Assembly: GCA_964393795.1 (NCBI GenBank)
Contig: CAYMWA010000117.1
Coordinates: 1 to 11,294 of the forward strand
DNA length: 11,294 nt
Reading direction: 5' to 3'
Source: Chryseosolibacter sp964393795
Lineage (GTDB): Bacteria > Bacteroidota > Bacteroidia > Cytophagales > Cyclobacteriaceae
Numbering within the stretch: position 1 is the stretch's first letter; the number at the start of each line of letters is the position of its first letter. A program made the position numbers and the translations under genes. Of this stretch, positions 1 through 6,715 are shown piece by piece. The notes beneath the pieces were generated by a model. It had not been told where the DNA came from. It saw nothing but the letters and a program-made list of their open reading frames with translations, and searched no databases.

Positions 1-635
1 AGCATCCTGAACTGAATGGTGTCGCCCAGCGCGAGAAAGTTTTGCAGCCTGGCCTCATCGATGTCGACAGAGAACTGATGGTAGTTAAAGCTTGTTTTGA
101 TTGAGTCGCGGTCAGGATCCACGTAAGTGAAATTACTTTGGTTTAGAATGGCTTCGCCGATGTTAATTCGCGATGAATGGCCGGTTCGCTCGTGGTTTCC
201 GTAGTTTTCATTGATACGATTGATAAAAATATTGATGTTTAAATCCCTGGAGGTATCCGATTCATGGATGCGGGTAACAAAGACGTTGGCTGAGTCAAGG
301 GAGACCGCGTCGATGTTGATGTTTCGGTTGTCGGTCAGTTGTGACAATTCGAAGTTGATCAGCAGGTTGCTGATCGCGATCATGCGGTTGTTTTCCAGGT
401 CCATCACCTCGACGTTCTGAAGTTCGAGCCGGTCAAACCACAACAGGGTGAAATCGCCAATGGTTGCCTTGAATCCAGTGACCTCGGAAAAGCCGCGGAG
501 GTAGCGCTTTACGATCTTTTTCTGGACGGCAGGAATCTGCAGAACGAGGAAGGCGGAAACAATCAGGAATATCAGCGCAGTCAGGAAGTAGGCTGACACT
601 TTTAGAATTCTATTTTTAATAACTTGCCGGTTCAT
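1..635 (-). CDS. tamB: TamB/AsmA-like envelope assembly protein, N-terminal part (cut by window edge)
   Basis: Reading the minus strand from an ATG at 635-633 gives an open frame of 211 codons that runs off the window without a stop. It starts MNRQVIKNRILKVSAYF, then has one hydrophobic segment at about residues 12-34, which looks like an uncleaved N-terminal anchor. Next comes a stretch with IPAVQKKIVKRYL and VTGFKATIGDFTL, followed by beta-rich sequence (LELQNVEVMDLENNRMIAI). This pattern, an anchor, then a short helix ending in 'TG.K..IG', then repeated beta strands, is typical of the start of Bacteroidota TamB/DUF490-type proteins. Those proteins are often well over 1000 residues, span the periplasm and act in outer-membrane protein or lipid transport. 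The gene is divergent from tsaD, with 8 bp between the two start codons. The C-terminal DUF490 domain that would confirm the call is outside the window, so an AsmA-like relative is also possible. Confidence 0.72.
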   Translation of the reverse strand, partial: MNRQVIKNRILKVSAYFLTALIFLIVSAFLVLQIPAVQKKIVKRYLRGFSEVTGFKATIGDFTLLWFDRLELQNVEVMDLENNRMIAISNLLINFELSQLTDNRNINIDAVSLDSANVFVTRIHESDTSRDLNINIFINRINENYGNHERTGHSSRINIGEAILNQSNFTYVDPDRDSIKTSFNYHQFSVDIDEARLQNFLALGDTIQFRM

Positions 636-643
636 TATTCATC

Positions 644-1642
644 ATGCATCCCATTATCCTTGCCATAGAATCCTCATGCGATGAGACTTCCGCCTCTGTT
701 ATCAGAAACGCGAAGGTACTCAATAATATTATCGCCTCACAGGCGGTCCACCGAAAATACGGTGGTGTAGTTCCAGAGCTGGCATCGCGGGCACATCAAC
801 AGAATATCGTGATGGTCGTGCAGGAAGCCATGGCGGGCCTCGACAAAACGGAGCTTGATGCGATAGCGTTCACCCGCGGGCCGGGCCTTATCGGCTCCCT
901 TCTGGTCGGCGTTTCGTTCGCCAAGGCAATGGCCCTCGCGCTGCGCATCCCGCTTATTGAGGTGAACCATATGCAGGCCCATGTACTGGCGCACTTCATC
1001 GATGAGCCAAGACCCCGTTTCCCTTTCTTGTGCCTGACAGTAAGCGGCGGCCATACCCAGATTGTCCTTGTCCGCGATTACCTCGATATGGAGGTGATCG
1101 GTCAGACACGCGATGACGCGGCGGGCGAGGCCTTCGACAAGGCAGCAAAGATCCTCGGTCTTCCGTACCCGGGTGGACCGCTGATCGACCAGTATGCGCA
1201 GTCAGGCAACCCTCATGCTTATCAGTTCCCCGCGACGGTGATGCCCGGGCTGGACTTTTCATTCAGCGGAATCAAAACGGCGTTCCTGTACTTTATCCGC
1301 GATGAAAAGCATAAGGATCCCGATTTTGTCACCAACAACCTTGCCGATATTTGCGCCAGTCTTCAGCATACCCTGGTGTCGATGCTGCTCGACCGGCTGT
1401 TACAGGCCGCCCGGCAAACGGGTGTCCTGGAGGTGGCGATAGCGGGAGGGGTGTCGGCCAACCGCGGTCTACGCCAGGCATTGAGCGCCCTCGCGGAAAA
1501 GGAGGGACTAACTGTTCACATTCCTGCATTTGAATATTGCACCGACAATGCGGCCATGATCGCGATGGCTGCCCACTACAAATTTCTCCAGAGCGACTTC
1601 GCTCCCCTGGATGTCACCCCATTGGCAAGGATGCCGATTTGA
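644..1642 (+). CDS. tsaD: tRNA N6-adenosine threonylcarbamoyltransferase TsaD
   Basis: This 332-residue protein transfers the threonylcarbamoyl group from threonylcarbamoyl-AMP to A37 of ANN-decoding tRNAs (t6A), working with TsaB and TsaE in the cytoplasm. The family signatures are all present: the N-terminal ILAIESSCDETSASV strand of the ASKHA fold, the metal-binding HMQAH pair (His109 and His113), SGGHT (134-138), the DDAAGEAFDKAAKILGLPYPGGP block (157-179), GGVSANRGLR (268-277) and a metal-ligand Asp301 in CTDNAAMIA. Length is normal for the family. The ATG at 644 is chosen because the conserved first strand begins 3 residues later. The gene sits back to back with the TamB-like gene, so its promoter must lie inside the start of that gene. 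I could not identify a convincing promoter there. Confidence 0.97.
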   Translation: MHPIILAIESSCDETSASVIRNAKVLNNIIASQAVHRKYGGVVPELASRAHQQNIVMVVQEAMAGLDKTELDAIAFTRGPGLIGSLLVGVSFAKAMALALRIPLIEVNHMQAHVLAHFIDEPRPRFPFLCLTVSGGHTQIVLVRDYLDMEVIGQTRDDAAGEAFDKAAKILGLPYPGGPLIDQYAQSGNPHAYQFPATVMPGLDFSFSGIKTAFLYFIRDEKHKDPDFVTNNLADICASLQHTLVSMLLDRLLQAARQTGVLEVAIAGGVSANRGLRQALSALAEKEGLTVHIPAFEYCTDNAAMIAMAAHYKFLQSDFAPLDVTPLARMPI

Positions 1643-1694
1643 GCTGACAGGGCAAATTTGATTTTGACAATGGAGTAAACCGGTTTCATGCCAA

Positions 1695-1709
1695 AATTTG
1701 ATTCAAATT
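1695..1709. promoter_or_regulatory. Perfect 15-bp palindrome upstream of smpB (candidate operator)
   Basis: The sequence AATTTGA-T-TCAAATT is a perfect inverted repeat with 7-bp arms around a single central base. A related direct half copy, aaatttgatt, lies 39 bp upstream at 1655-1664. Both are in the 161-bp gap between tsaD and smpB. Size and symmetry fit a dimeric regulator site, but no regulator is identified, and a palindrome of A/T-rich sequence could arise by chance. The rest of the gap shows no gene or clear promoter. Confidence 0.35.
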
Positions 1710-1803
1710 GTATTTCTTTGTGCGTTCATCCGGGATGCGGAACGGTTCCGTCGAAAGGGTGTGTGCATTGTGAACGCTGACAAACCAAGATCGATCTTCA
1801 ACC

Positions 1804-2274
1804 ATGGCTAAGCAACAACGTTTTGCGAAGGATGTCAACATCCGCAACCGGCAGGCCGGGTATGAGTACGAGTTGCTGGACAAGTACGTGGCGGGCATCG
1901 TGCTCAAGGGTACGGAGATCAAGTCGATTCGCGAGGGGAAAGTGAACCTCCAGGACGGCTACGGTTATTTTAACAATGGGGAGTTATTTGTGAAAGGTGT
2001 GAACATTACACCTTACGCGCAAGGCACGCATTACAACCATGAGGCAACACGTGAGCGAAAGCTGTTGTTGAAGCGCGCCGAGTTGAAGAAACTCGAGGCG
2101 CGCGTTGAAGAGAAAGGCCTTACGTTAATTCCCACCCGCCTGTTTATCAACGATCGCGGTTTTGCGAAAATGGAAATTGCCCTAGGGCGCGGGAAGAAGG
2201 TGCACGACAAACGCGACAGTATCAGGGAACGCGATGCCCGACGAGAGCTTAGCCGGATGAAATTTGACCGTTGA
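1804..2274 (+). CDS. smpB: SsrA-binding protein SmpB
   Basis: SmpB (156 residues) binds tmRNA and brings it to ribosomes stalled on broken mRNAs, enabling trans-translation. The sequence shows the family blocks: the N-terminal NRQAGYEYELLDKYVAGIVL segment, KGTEIKSIREGKVNL (the most conserved part of the OB-fold barrel), the ITPYAQGTHYNHE strand, the LIPTRLFINDRGFAKMEIALGRGKK strand pair, and the basic tail KKVHDKRDSIRERDARRE, which becomes helical in the mRNA channel of the ribosome. Length is standard and the start is the conventional MAKQ-type N-terminus. The gene stands 161 bp after tsaD, so it may have its own promoter. No tmRNA gene is visible near it. Confidence 0.97.
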   Translation: MAKQQRFAKDVNIRNRQAGYEYELLDKYVAGIVLKGTEIKSIREGKVNLQDGYGYFNNGELFVKGVNITPYAQGTHYNHEATRERKLLLKRAELKKLEARVEEKGLTLIPTRLFINDRGFAKMEIALGRGKKVHDKRDSIRERDARRELSRMKFDR

Positions 2275-2314
2275 ATTTATAGTGATTAACATTAGTGTAT
2301 AGGCCCTGCTAGAC

Positions 2315-3106
2315 ATGGAAGGAATTGATTTTGGTGTTTGCCGCCTGAGTGTTGTGCCCGTTCGCGGGACGCCTGATCACCGTAGTGAGCAGGTCACACA
2401 GCTTCTTTTCGGCGACCACTATGTGGTGGAGGAATTGTCGGTCGATGAGGGATGGCTGCGCATCCGGATAGACTTCGACCAGTACGTTGGCTGGATTGAC
2501 CGGAGGCAGCATCATTCCATTTCAGCTGAGTACTACAAGCACATCAACCATGCCGAGTTCAAGATCACTACCGATCTGACATCGACGTTGTTGTATAACA
2601 AAAGTCCGGTCATGGTGCTGATCGGTAGCATTATCCCTATCTCAAGTGCCGAGCTTTTCAAGATGGAAGAGCAGTTTGCCTTCAACGGCGAATCGAAGAA
2701 TCTCGGGCAGCGCCGGGAGATCGAGTTTCTCCGCTCGACGGCCTCCAAGTATTTGAACAGCCCTTACCTATGGGGTGGCAAAAGCCCGTTTGGCATTGAC
2801 TGCTCGGGCTTCACCCAGATGGTGTTCAAGATCAATGGGTACAAGTTGCAGCGTGATGCCTCGCAGCAGGCCACGCAGGGCAGGGCCATTGAATCGCTGG
2901 AGGAGAGCAGGCAGGGCGACCTCGCTTTTTTTCAGGATGAAAAGGGAAAGATCACCCACACGGGGATCGTGCTGGGCGACAACAAGATCATTCACGCTTC
3001 CGGAAAAGTGCGCGTGGACACATTGCAGGAGGCAGGTATTTTGCATACCGAGTCGAAAGTGATTACCCATCGTCTGGCTGCTTTACGCCGGATATTGCCC
3101 GACTGA
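2315..3106 (+). CDS. NlpC/P60 (C40) peptidase with N-terminal SH3b-like domains, probably cytoplasmic
   Basis: The C-terminal half (about residues 135-263) is an NlpC/P60 cysteine peptidase: YLWGGKSPFGIDCSGF carries the nucleophile Cys163, THTGIVL carries His215, and IIHASGK carries His227 as third catalytic residue. The N-terminal half has a bacterial SH3-like domain (about 7-62, with EGWLRI and YVGWI) and probably a second degenerate one (about 82-125). This layout matches the YkfC / dipeptidyl-peptidase VI group, which cleaves gamma-D-Glu to diamino acid bonds in free muropeptides. There is no signal peptide or lipobox, and an in-frame TAG lies 12 nt before the ATG. The chosen start therefore looks right and the protein is probably cytoplasmic, which suits recycling of imported wall peptides. 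It lies 40 bp after smpB; a weak promoter-like match in that gap is not convincing. The exact substrate is inferred. Confidence 0.88.
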   Translation: MEGIDFGVCRLSVVPVRGTPDHRSEQVTQLLFGDHYVVEELSVDEGWLRIRIDFDQYVGWIDRRQHHSISAEYYKHINHAEFKITTDLTSTLLYNKSPVMVLIGSIIPISSAELFKMEEQFAFNGESKNLGQRREIEFLRSTASKYLNSPYLWGGKSPFGIDCSGFTQMVFKINGYKLQRDASQQATQGRAIESLEESRQGDLAFFQDEKGKITHTGIVLGDNKIIHASGKVRVDTLQEAGILHTESKVITHRLAALRRILPD

Positions 3107-3176
3107 TCGATATATACGCCTTCCGCACCGAAAAATTCGCTTTGCGTGTTAGCGGATTTGGTTATATCTTACCCTC

Positions 3177-3686
3177 ATGAATTCGCGGGTGCTGGTGCTG
3201 AATCAGGATTTTAGCCCACTGATGGTATGCTCAGTGGAGCGGGCTTTCATTCTCGTCTACCTCAAAAAAAGCGAAATGGTACGTCCCGCAAATGGCCACA
3301 AGCTCCGGTCGGTCACCCAGGCTTTCCCTATGCCTTCCGTTATTCGGTTGAACCGATATGTCAACGCCCCCTACAAGGGCGTTAATCTTACTCGTCAAAA
3401 TATCTTTAAACGCGATGGCAACGAGTGCCAGTACTGCGGAACACGCAAGGACCTCACCATCGATCACGTCATACCACGGGCGCGTGGTGGGGTGGACTCC
3501 TGGACCAACCTCGTCACCGCCTGCAAAAAATGCAACGCCAGGAAAGGCGACTACACCCCGGAAGAAGCGGGGATGATGCTTCGCAAAAAGCCCTCCAAGC
3601 CTTCCTACTCTATCTTCCTCAAGGACCACATGAACGACCAGGGGAGTGAGTGGGATATGTTCCTTGGGGCGTCGCCCGGTCACTAA
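3177..3686 (+). CDS. HNH endonuclease family protein
   Basis: The 169-residue protein has a central to C-terminal HNH zinc-finger nuclease fold: first Cys pair C84-x2-C87 (ECQYCG), the catalytic motif LTIDHVIPRARGG with D96-H97, WTNLV with the middle Asn111, and the second pair C116-x2-C119 (ACKKCNARKGD). The first 70 residues (MNSRVLVLNQDFSPLMVCSVERAFILVYL...) form the conserved extension of a widespread stand-alone family found in Bacteroidota, Cyanobacteria and others. Its cellular role is not established, as far as I know. No phage, restriction or intein context is visible, so a housekeeping or repair role is more likely than a mobile one. The stop codon is only 17 nt before the next gene, so the two may share a transcript even though the functions look unrelated. 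Confidence 0.88.
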   Translation: MNSRVLVLNQDFSPLMVCSVERAFILVYLKKSEMVRPANGHKLRSVTQAFPMPSVIRLNRYVNAPYKGVNLTRQNIFKRDGNECQYCGTRKDLTIDHVIPRARGGVDSWTNLVTACKKCNARKGDYTPEEAGMMLRKKPSKPSYSIFLKDHMNDQGSEWDMFLGASPGH

Positions 3687-3703
3687 GTTTTTCCAATCTC
3701 TCG

Positions 3704-4480
3704 ATGTTTGATCTCCAAAAGAAAATTACTGTTATCACAGGCGCCGGTAGTGGCATCGGCAAAGCGATAGCCGACGTCTTTGCCACACGCGACGCTACCC
3801 TTTTCCTGCTTGATCTCAACGAAAAATCCCTCGTCAGTGCCCGTGACGAGATTGTCGCCCGCGGCGGCGTCGCCCATGCTGTACGTTGTAACGTCGCTGA
3901 TCAGCAGGAAGTCTTGCACGTATTCCAAGACATCGTCGCGAAACACGGCCGTGTCGACATTCTGGTGAACAGCGCTGGCATCGCCCATATAGGCAAACTG
4001 GAAACCACCAACACGGGCGACTTCGACAAAGTCTTCCAGGTCAACGTCAAGGGCGTCTATAACACGATGTACGCCGCGGTCCCCCAAATGAAAAATCAGG
4101 GAGGAGGTGTCATCCTGAACGTTGCATCAGTAGCCGCCACGTTAGGACTTTCCGATCGTTTCGCTTACTCGATGAGTAAGGGAGCTGTGTTGAGCATGAC
4201 GCTTTCCGTTGCTAAAGACTATCTCGCAGACAAGATTCGCTGCAACTGTATTTCACCCGCGCGCGTGCATACTGCTTTCGTCGACGGCTTCCTTAAAGCC
4301 AACTACCCCGGTAAAGAAGAAGAGATGTTTCAGAAGCTGTCGAAAACACAACCCATCGGAAGAATGGGCAAACCTGAAGAGATTGCAGCACTGGCATTGT
4401 ACCTTTGCTCGGAAGAAGCCGGCTTTGTTACCGGATGCGACTATCCGATTGATGGCGGCTTTATGCGACTAAATACGTGA
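3704..4480 (+). CDS. SDR oxidoreductase, probable 2-keto-3-deoxy-L-fuconate dehydrogenase
   Basis: This is a classical short-chain dehydrogenase of 258 residues. The nucleotide-binding motif TGAGSGIG is at 12-19, Asp37 after the second strand (LLDLNE) favours NAD+, NSAG is at 89-92, Asn114 is present, and the triad is Ser142, Tyr155 and Lys159 (YSMSK). The C-terminal segment (RCNCISPARVHTAFVDGFL ... GRMGKPEEIAALALYLCSEEAGFVTG) resembles the BDH2/DHRS6-like group that includes the 2-keto-3-deoxy-L-fuconate dehydrogenase of Xanthomonas. The proposed reaction is oxidation of 2-keto-3-deoxy-L-fuconate to the 2,4-diketo acid, the substrate of the next gene. The ATG at 3704 is preferred to an in-frame ATG at 3650, because the latter lies inside the HNH gene and adds 18 residues before the normal SDR start. 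Assignment of substrate rests on neighbours. Confidence 0.85.
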   Translation: MFDLQKKITVITGAGSGIGKAIADVFATRDATLFLLDLNEKSLVSARDEIVARGGVAHAVRCNVADQQEVLHVFQDIVAKHGRVDILVNSAGIAHIGKLETTNTGDFDKVFQVNVKGVYNTMYAAVPQMKNQGGGVILNVASVAATLGLSDRFAYSMSKGAVLSMTLSVAKDYLADKIRCNCISPARVHTAFVDGFLKANYPGKEEEMFQKLSKTQPIGRMGKPEEIAALALYLCSEEAGFVTGCDYPIDGGFMRLNT

Positions 4481-4481
4481 G

Positions 4482-4554
4482 GTTTAAGTTTAAAGTTCAA
4501 AGTTCAAAGTTCAAAGTTTAAAGTTTAAAGTTCGAAGTTTAAAGTTCAAAGTTG
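4482..4554. repeat. Heptad tandem array R1, unit GTTYAAA (about 10 copies)
   Basis: Starting 1 nt after the stop codon of the SDR gene there are ten back-to-back 7-bp units, mostly GTTCAAA or GTTTAAA with single changes (GTTCGAA). Every unit keeps the exact 7-bp register. The array is non-coding. Read on the other strand it is the same family as arrays R4 and R5 (AAACTTT / GAACTTT). About 50 bp of non-repetitive sequence with no visible gene separates it from array R2. Confidence 0.93.
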
Positions 4555-4601
4555 GCTGAAATCATCCATGTGCTTTTACCGAGAAGATACTTCGTCATTT
4601 A

Positions 4602-4744
4602 AATTTCTAATGACTAATGTCTAATGACCAATGTCTAATGACTAATGACCAATGACCAATGTCTAATGTCTAATGACCAATGACTAATGACTAATGACCA
4701 ACGTCTAATGACCAATGACCAATTTCTAATTTCTAATTTCTAAT
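4602..4744. repeat. Heptad tandem array R2, unit TAATGAC / CAATGTC / TAATTTC (about 20 copies)
   Basis: Nineteen full 7-bp units in unbroken register run from 4608 to 4740, flanked by partial units at both ends. Variation falls mainly at position 1 (T or C) and at positions 5-6 (GA, GT, TT). The last units drift to TAATTTC. The array ends 11 nt before the ATG of the FAH-family gene, so it forms nearly all of the leader of that gene. Part of it is identical over 27 bp to array R7 at 11262-11288, in the same orientation. Confidence 0.95.
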
Positions 4745-4755
4745 ATTCAACAAAC

Positions 4756-5607
4756 ATGAAACTTTTACGCTTTGGCGATGCAGGTAAAGAGAAGCCCGGA
4801 ATTCTTTTGAACGATGAAATCATAGATGTGTCTTCTTTTGGTGAGGACTTTGGTGAAGCTTTCTTTGCCAGTGATGGGATAAACCGGTTGACCGTCTGGT
4901 TCAAGTCGAGACAGGCATCGCTCCCCAGGGTCGACAAGGGCGTACGCCTGGGTGCGCCGTTTACGCGTCCTTCAAAAATTGTTTGCGTGGGACTGAACTA
5001 TAGCAAGCATGCCGCTGAATCGAAGATGCCGTTACCCTCCGAACCGATTTTGTTTTTTAAGTCGACTACGTCGTTCACCGGCCCCAATGAGGATGTCATC
5101 ATTCCGCGCAACAGCGAGAAGACGGACTGGGAAGTGGAGCTTGCCGTGGTCATTGGAAAGCGTGCGAGCTATGTGGAAGAGGCCGATGCGATGAACTATG
5201 TGGTGGGCTTTTGCGTGCACAACGACTATAGCGAACGCGCCTTTCAGCTTGAACGGAACGGGCAGTGGGTGAAAGGAAAAAGTGCTGACACGTTTGCGCC
5301 GGTAGGCCCCTATCTTGTCACGAAAGATGAAGTGCCGAACTACGACAACCTACGGCTATGGCTGAAGGTGAACGGCAAGATGTTACAGGATAGCAACACG
5401 AACGATCTGATCTTTGGCGTTCCGCACCTGATCAGTTACACCAGCCAGTTCATGACGCTGCTTCCTGGTGATATCATTTCCACCGGTACGCCGGCAGGCG
5501 TAGGAATGGGGCTCAATCCGCCGACCTATCTAAAACCGGGCGATGTCGTTGAACTAGGGATTGAGGGGCTGGGAGAACAGAAGCAAGTAGCCCGGGCGTG
5601 GGGGTGA
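4756..5607 (+). CDS. FAH-family hydrolase, probable 2,4-diketo-3-deoxy-L-fuconate hydrolase
   Basis: The 283-residue protein belongs to the fumarylacetoacetate hydrolase superfamily. Residues 1-65 form the small N-terminal domain (MKLLRFGDAGKEKPGILL) and about 70-283 the catalytic domain. Visible signatures are KIVCVGLNYSKHAAES (74-89), FFKSTTSFTGPNEDV (100-114), the metal-binding WEVELAVVIG with Glu126 and Glu128, HNDYSER with Asp157, GKSADTF with Lys175, and ISTGTPAGVG (241-250). In the oxidative L-fucose pathway a member of this family splits 2,4-diketo-3-deoxy-L-fuconate into pyruvate and L-lactate. Placement between two SDRs and a fuconolactonase-like gene supports that role. It is isolated from its neighbours by repeat arrays on both sides (275 bp upstream, 284 bp downstream), which is unusual for a pathway gene cluster. 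Confidence 0.9.
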   Translation: MKLLRFGDAGKEKPGILLNDEIIDVSSFGEDFGEAFFASDGINRLTVWFKSRQASLPRVDKGVRLGAPFTRPSKIVCVGLNYSKHAAESKMPLPSEPILFFKSTTSFTGPNEDVIIPRNSEKTDWEVELAVVIGKRASYVEEADAMNYVVGFCVHNDYSERAFQLERNGQWVKGKSADTFAPVGPYLVTKDEVPNYDNLRLWLKVNGKMLQDSNTNDLIFGVPHLISYTSQFMTLLPGDIISTGTPAGVGMGLNPPTYLKPGDVVELGIEGLGEQKQVARAWG

Positions 5608-5608
5608 A

Positions 5609-5668
5609 CAGGTTGCAAGTTGCAAGTTGCAAGTTGCAGGTTGCAGGTTGCAGGTTGCAGGTTGCAAG
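5609..5668. repeat. Heptad tandem array R3, unit CAAGTTG / CAGGTTG (about 8.5 copies)
   Basis: Eight exact 7-bp units plus a partial one begin 1 nt after the stop codon of the FAH-family gene. The first and last five are CAGGTTG-like, and the middle three are CAAGTTG. The AAGTT core is shared with array R1 (AAAGTTC), which suggests a related origin. The reverse strand can be translated as repeated NLQPATC, which is an artefact of the repeat and not a protein. Confidence 0.94.
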
Positions 5669-5682
5669 GATGCGCGCTCACC

Positions 5683-5699
5683 GGTCCCTGAGCCTGTCG
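5683..5699. other. Possible half of a dispersed palindromic element (GGTCCCTGAGCCTGTCG)
   Basis: The 17 bases at this position match, from memory, one half of a palindromic intergenic motif (of the form CCCTGAGCYTGTCGAAGGG) that recurs in many bacterial genomes. Here the other arm is absent: GTCG is followed by CGTGAATAGG and not by the expected complement. It lies between arrays R3 and R4 in a region without genes. The rest of 5700-5760 shows nothing recognisable. No database comparison was possible. Confidence 0.35.
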
Positions 5700-5760
5700 C
5701 GTGAATAGGATTGAAAGGACTAACGACCCATCACCACGCTTCAACATTTTTGAGGTTGCG

Positions 5761-5809
5761 ACACTTAAAACTTAAAACTTAAAACTTTGAACTTTGAACT
5801 TAATACTTG
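5761..5809. repeat. Heptad tandem array R4, unit AAACTTA / GAACTTT (7 copies)
   Basis: Seven 7-bp units in register: one ACACTTA, two AAACTTA, then AAACTTT, GAACTTT, GAACTTA and ATACTTG. The GAACTTT and AAACTTT units are exact reverse complements of the units of array R1, so the two arrays form an inverted pair around the FAH-family gene. About 47 bp without recognisable features separate it from R5. Confidence 0.9.
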
Positions 5810-5856
5810 AATGCTGCAAGAATTTTCGGTACGAAGAACCCCTCACGATTGCAGAC

Positions 5857-5891
5857 GACTTAAAACTTAGAACTTAAAACTTAAAACTTGA
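5857..5891. repeat. Heptad tandem array R5, unit AAACTTA (about 5 copies), running into a start codon
   Basis: Five units (a leading CGACTTA-like unit, AAACTTA, GAACTTA, AAACTTA, AAACTTG) continue directly into A-ATG, the start of the fuconolactonase-like gene. It repeats the end of R4: both finish with ACTTGAATG. No Shine-Dalgarno-like sequence is present, so the repeat is itself the immediate untranslated leader if transcription starts upstream. Confidence 0.85.
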
Positions 5892-6713
5892 ATGATTGAT
5901 GCCCATCACCATCTCTGGCGCCACGACGCTACCAGGCATGCGTGGATTACGGACGATATGAAAGCCATCCGGCGGGATTTCCTTCCGGGCGATTTGCAAC
6001 CGTTGCTGAAGAAGCACGGTTTCGAAGGATCGGTAGTAGTGCAGGTAGACCAGACCGAGGAAGAGACGGAATGGCTGTTGTCGATGGCTGCCGACAACGA
6101 CTTTATCGCAGGGGTGGTCGGATGGGTCGACCTTCAGCATCCACGGGTAGAGGCACGACTGGCCCATTTCTCCGATCGGAAACAGCTGAAGGGCTTCAGA
6201 CATATTGTGCAGGGTGAAAAGCCGGGCTTTCTTTTGCAGCCCCATTTCGTCAATGGCGTGCAAGCGCTTGGTCGCTATGGCTTTACCTATGATCTACTGG
6301 TTTATCACTACCAACTGGAGGATGCGCTGGCGTTTCTGCGGCAAGTGCCGGAGACGAAGATTGTCGTAGATCACCTGGCGAAGCCTTCTATCGTCACGGC
6401 CGACCGCAAACAATGGGAAGTGAACATGCGTGAGCTGGCCGCTTTTCCGAACGTCTATTGCAAGGTTTCGGGCATGGTGACAGAAGCAAAATGGCCAGGG
6501 TGGAAGTATCGCGACTTTGTACCTTACCTTGATGCCGTCATGAATGCCTTTGGCACACAACGGTTGATGTACGGTTCCGACTGGCCCGTGTGCCTGGTGG
6601 CGGCGACCTATGACGAGCAATTTTCGATCGTTCAAAGATATCTCCAAGCATTCTCGACCGCGGAGAAGAAACAGATTCTCGGCGGCAATGCGAAAAGATT
6701 TTACAATCTTTAA
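5892..6713 (+). CDS. Amidohydrolase-family lactonase, probable L-fuconolactonase
   Basis: A 273-residue TIM-barrel amidohydrolase of the COG3618 type. The N-terminal MIDAHHHLW carries the HxH motif at the end of strand 1. GFRHIVQ (101-107), VDHLAKP with His161, YCKVSGM (189-195) and the C-terminal MYGSDWPVC with the catalytic Asp230 are all family landmarks. Members hydrolyse sugar lactones or related carboxylic esters; with L-fucose genes around it, opening of L-fucono-1,5-lactone to L-fuconate is the best assignment. The ATG is fixed by the conserved MIDAHHH start. It is followed by the next SDR gene after only 2 nt, so those two are surely co-translated. Other sugar lactones (rhamnonolactone, galactonolactone) remain possible. 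Confidence 0.9.
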   Translation: MIDAHHHLWRHDATRHAWITDDMKAIRRDFLPGDLQPLLKKHGFEGSVVVQVDQTEEETEWLLSMAADNDFIAGVVGWVDLQHPRVEARLAHFSDRKQLKGFRHIVQGEKPGFLLQPHFVNGVQALGRYGFTYDLLVYHYQLEDALAFLRQVPETKIVVDHLAKPSIVTADRKQWEVNMRELAAFPNVYCKVSGMVTEAKWPGWKYRDFVPYLDAVMNAFGTQRLMYGSDWPVCLVAATYDEQFSIVQRYLQAFSTAEKKQILGGNAKRFYNL

Positions 6714-6715
6714 CT

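Noticed and set aside
737..1262. Overlapping minus-strand open frames opposite tsaD
   Set aside because: tsaD is fully conserved in the plus frame; the reverse frames have no family features and look like shadows.
1643..1803. tmRNA or small RNA gene next to smpB
   Set aside because: No tRNA-like ends, CCA or tag-encoding frame can be found in the gap.
2263..2294. Promoter for the NlpC/P60 gene (TTTG, 20 bp, TAACATTA)
   Set aside because: Two defined bases of the -7 box do not match; too weak to annotate.
3141..3170. Promoter for the HNH gene (TTTG, 18 bp, TATATCTT)
   Set aside because: The -7 box misses two defined bases, the spacer is 18 bp, and the start point would fall almost on the ATG.
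3650..3703. N-terminal extension of the first SDR starting at ATG 3650
   Set aside because: It overlaps the end of the HNH gene and adds 18 residues (MGYVPWGVARSLSFSNLS) that precede the normal SDR start; ATG 3704 fits the family and the gap.
4482..4744. CRISPR array
   Set aside because: Units are 7 bp with no spacers and no cas genes; these are simple tandem arrays.
5526..5747. Minus-strand open frame encoding repeated NLQPATC / NLQLATC
   Set aside because: It is the translation of heptad array R3 joined to the antisense end of the FAH-family gene. Seven-bp repeats read in three frames give such 7-residue repeats without any coding function.
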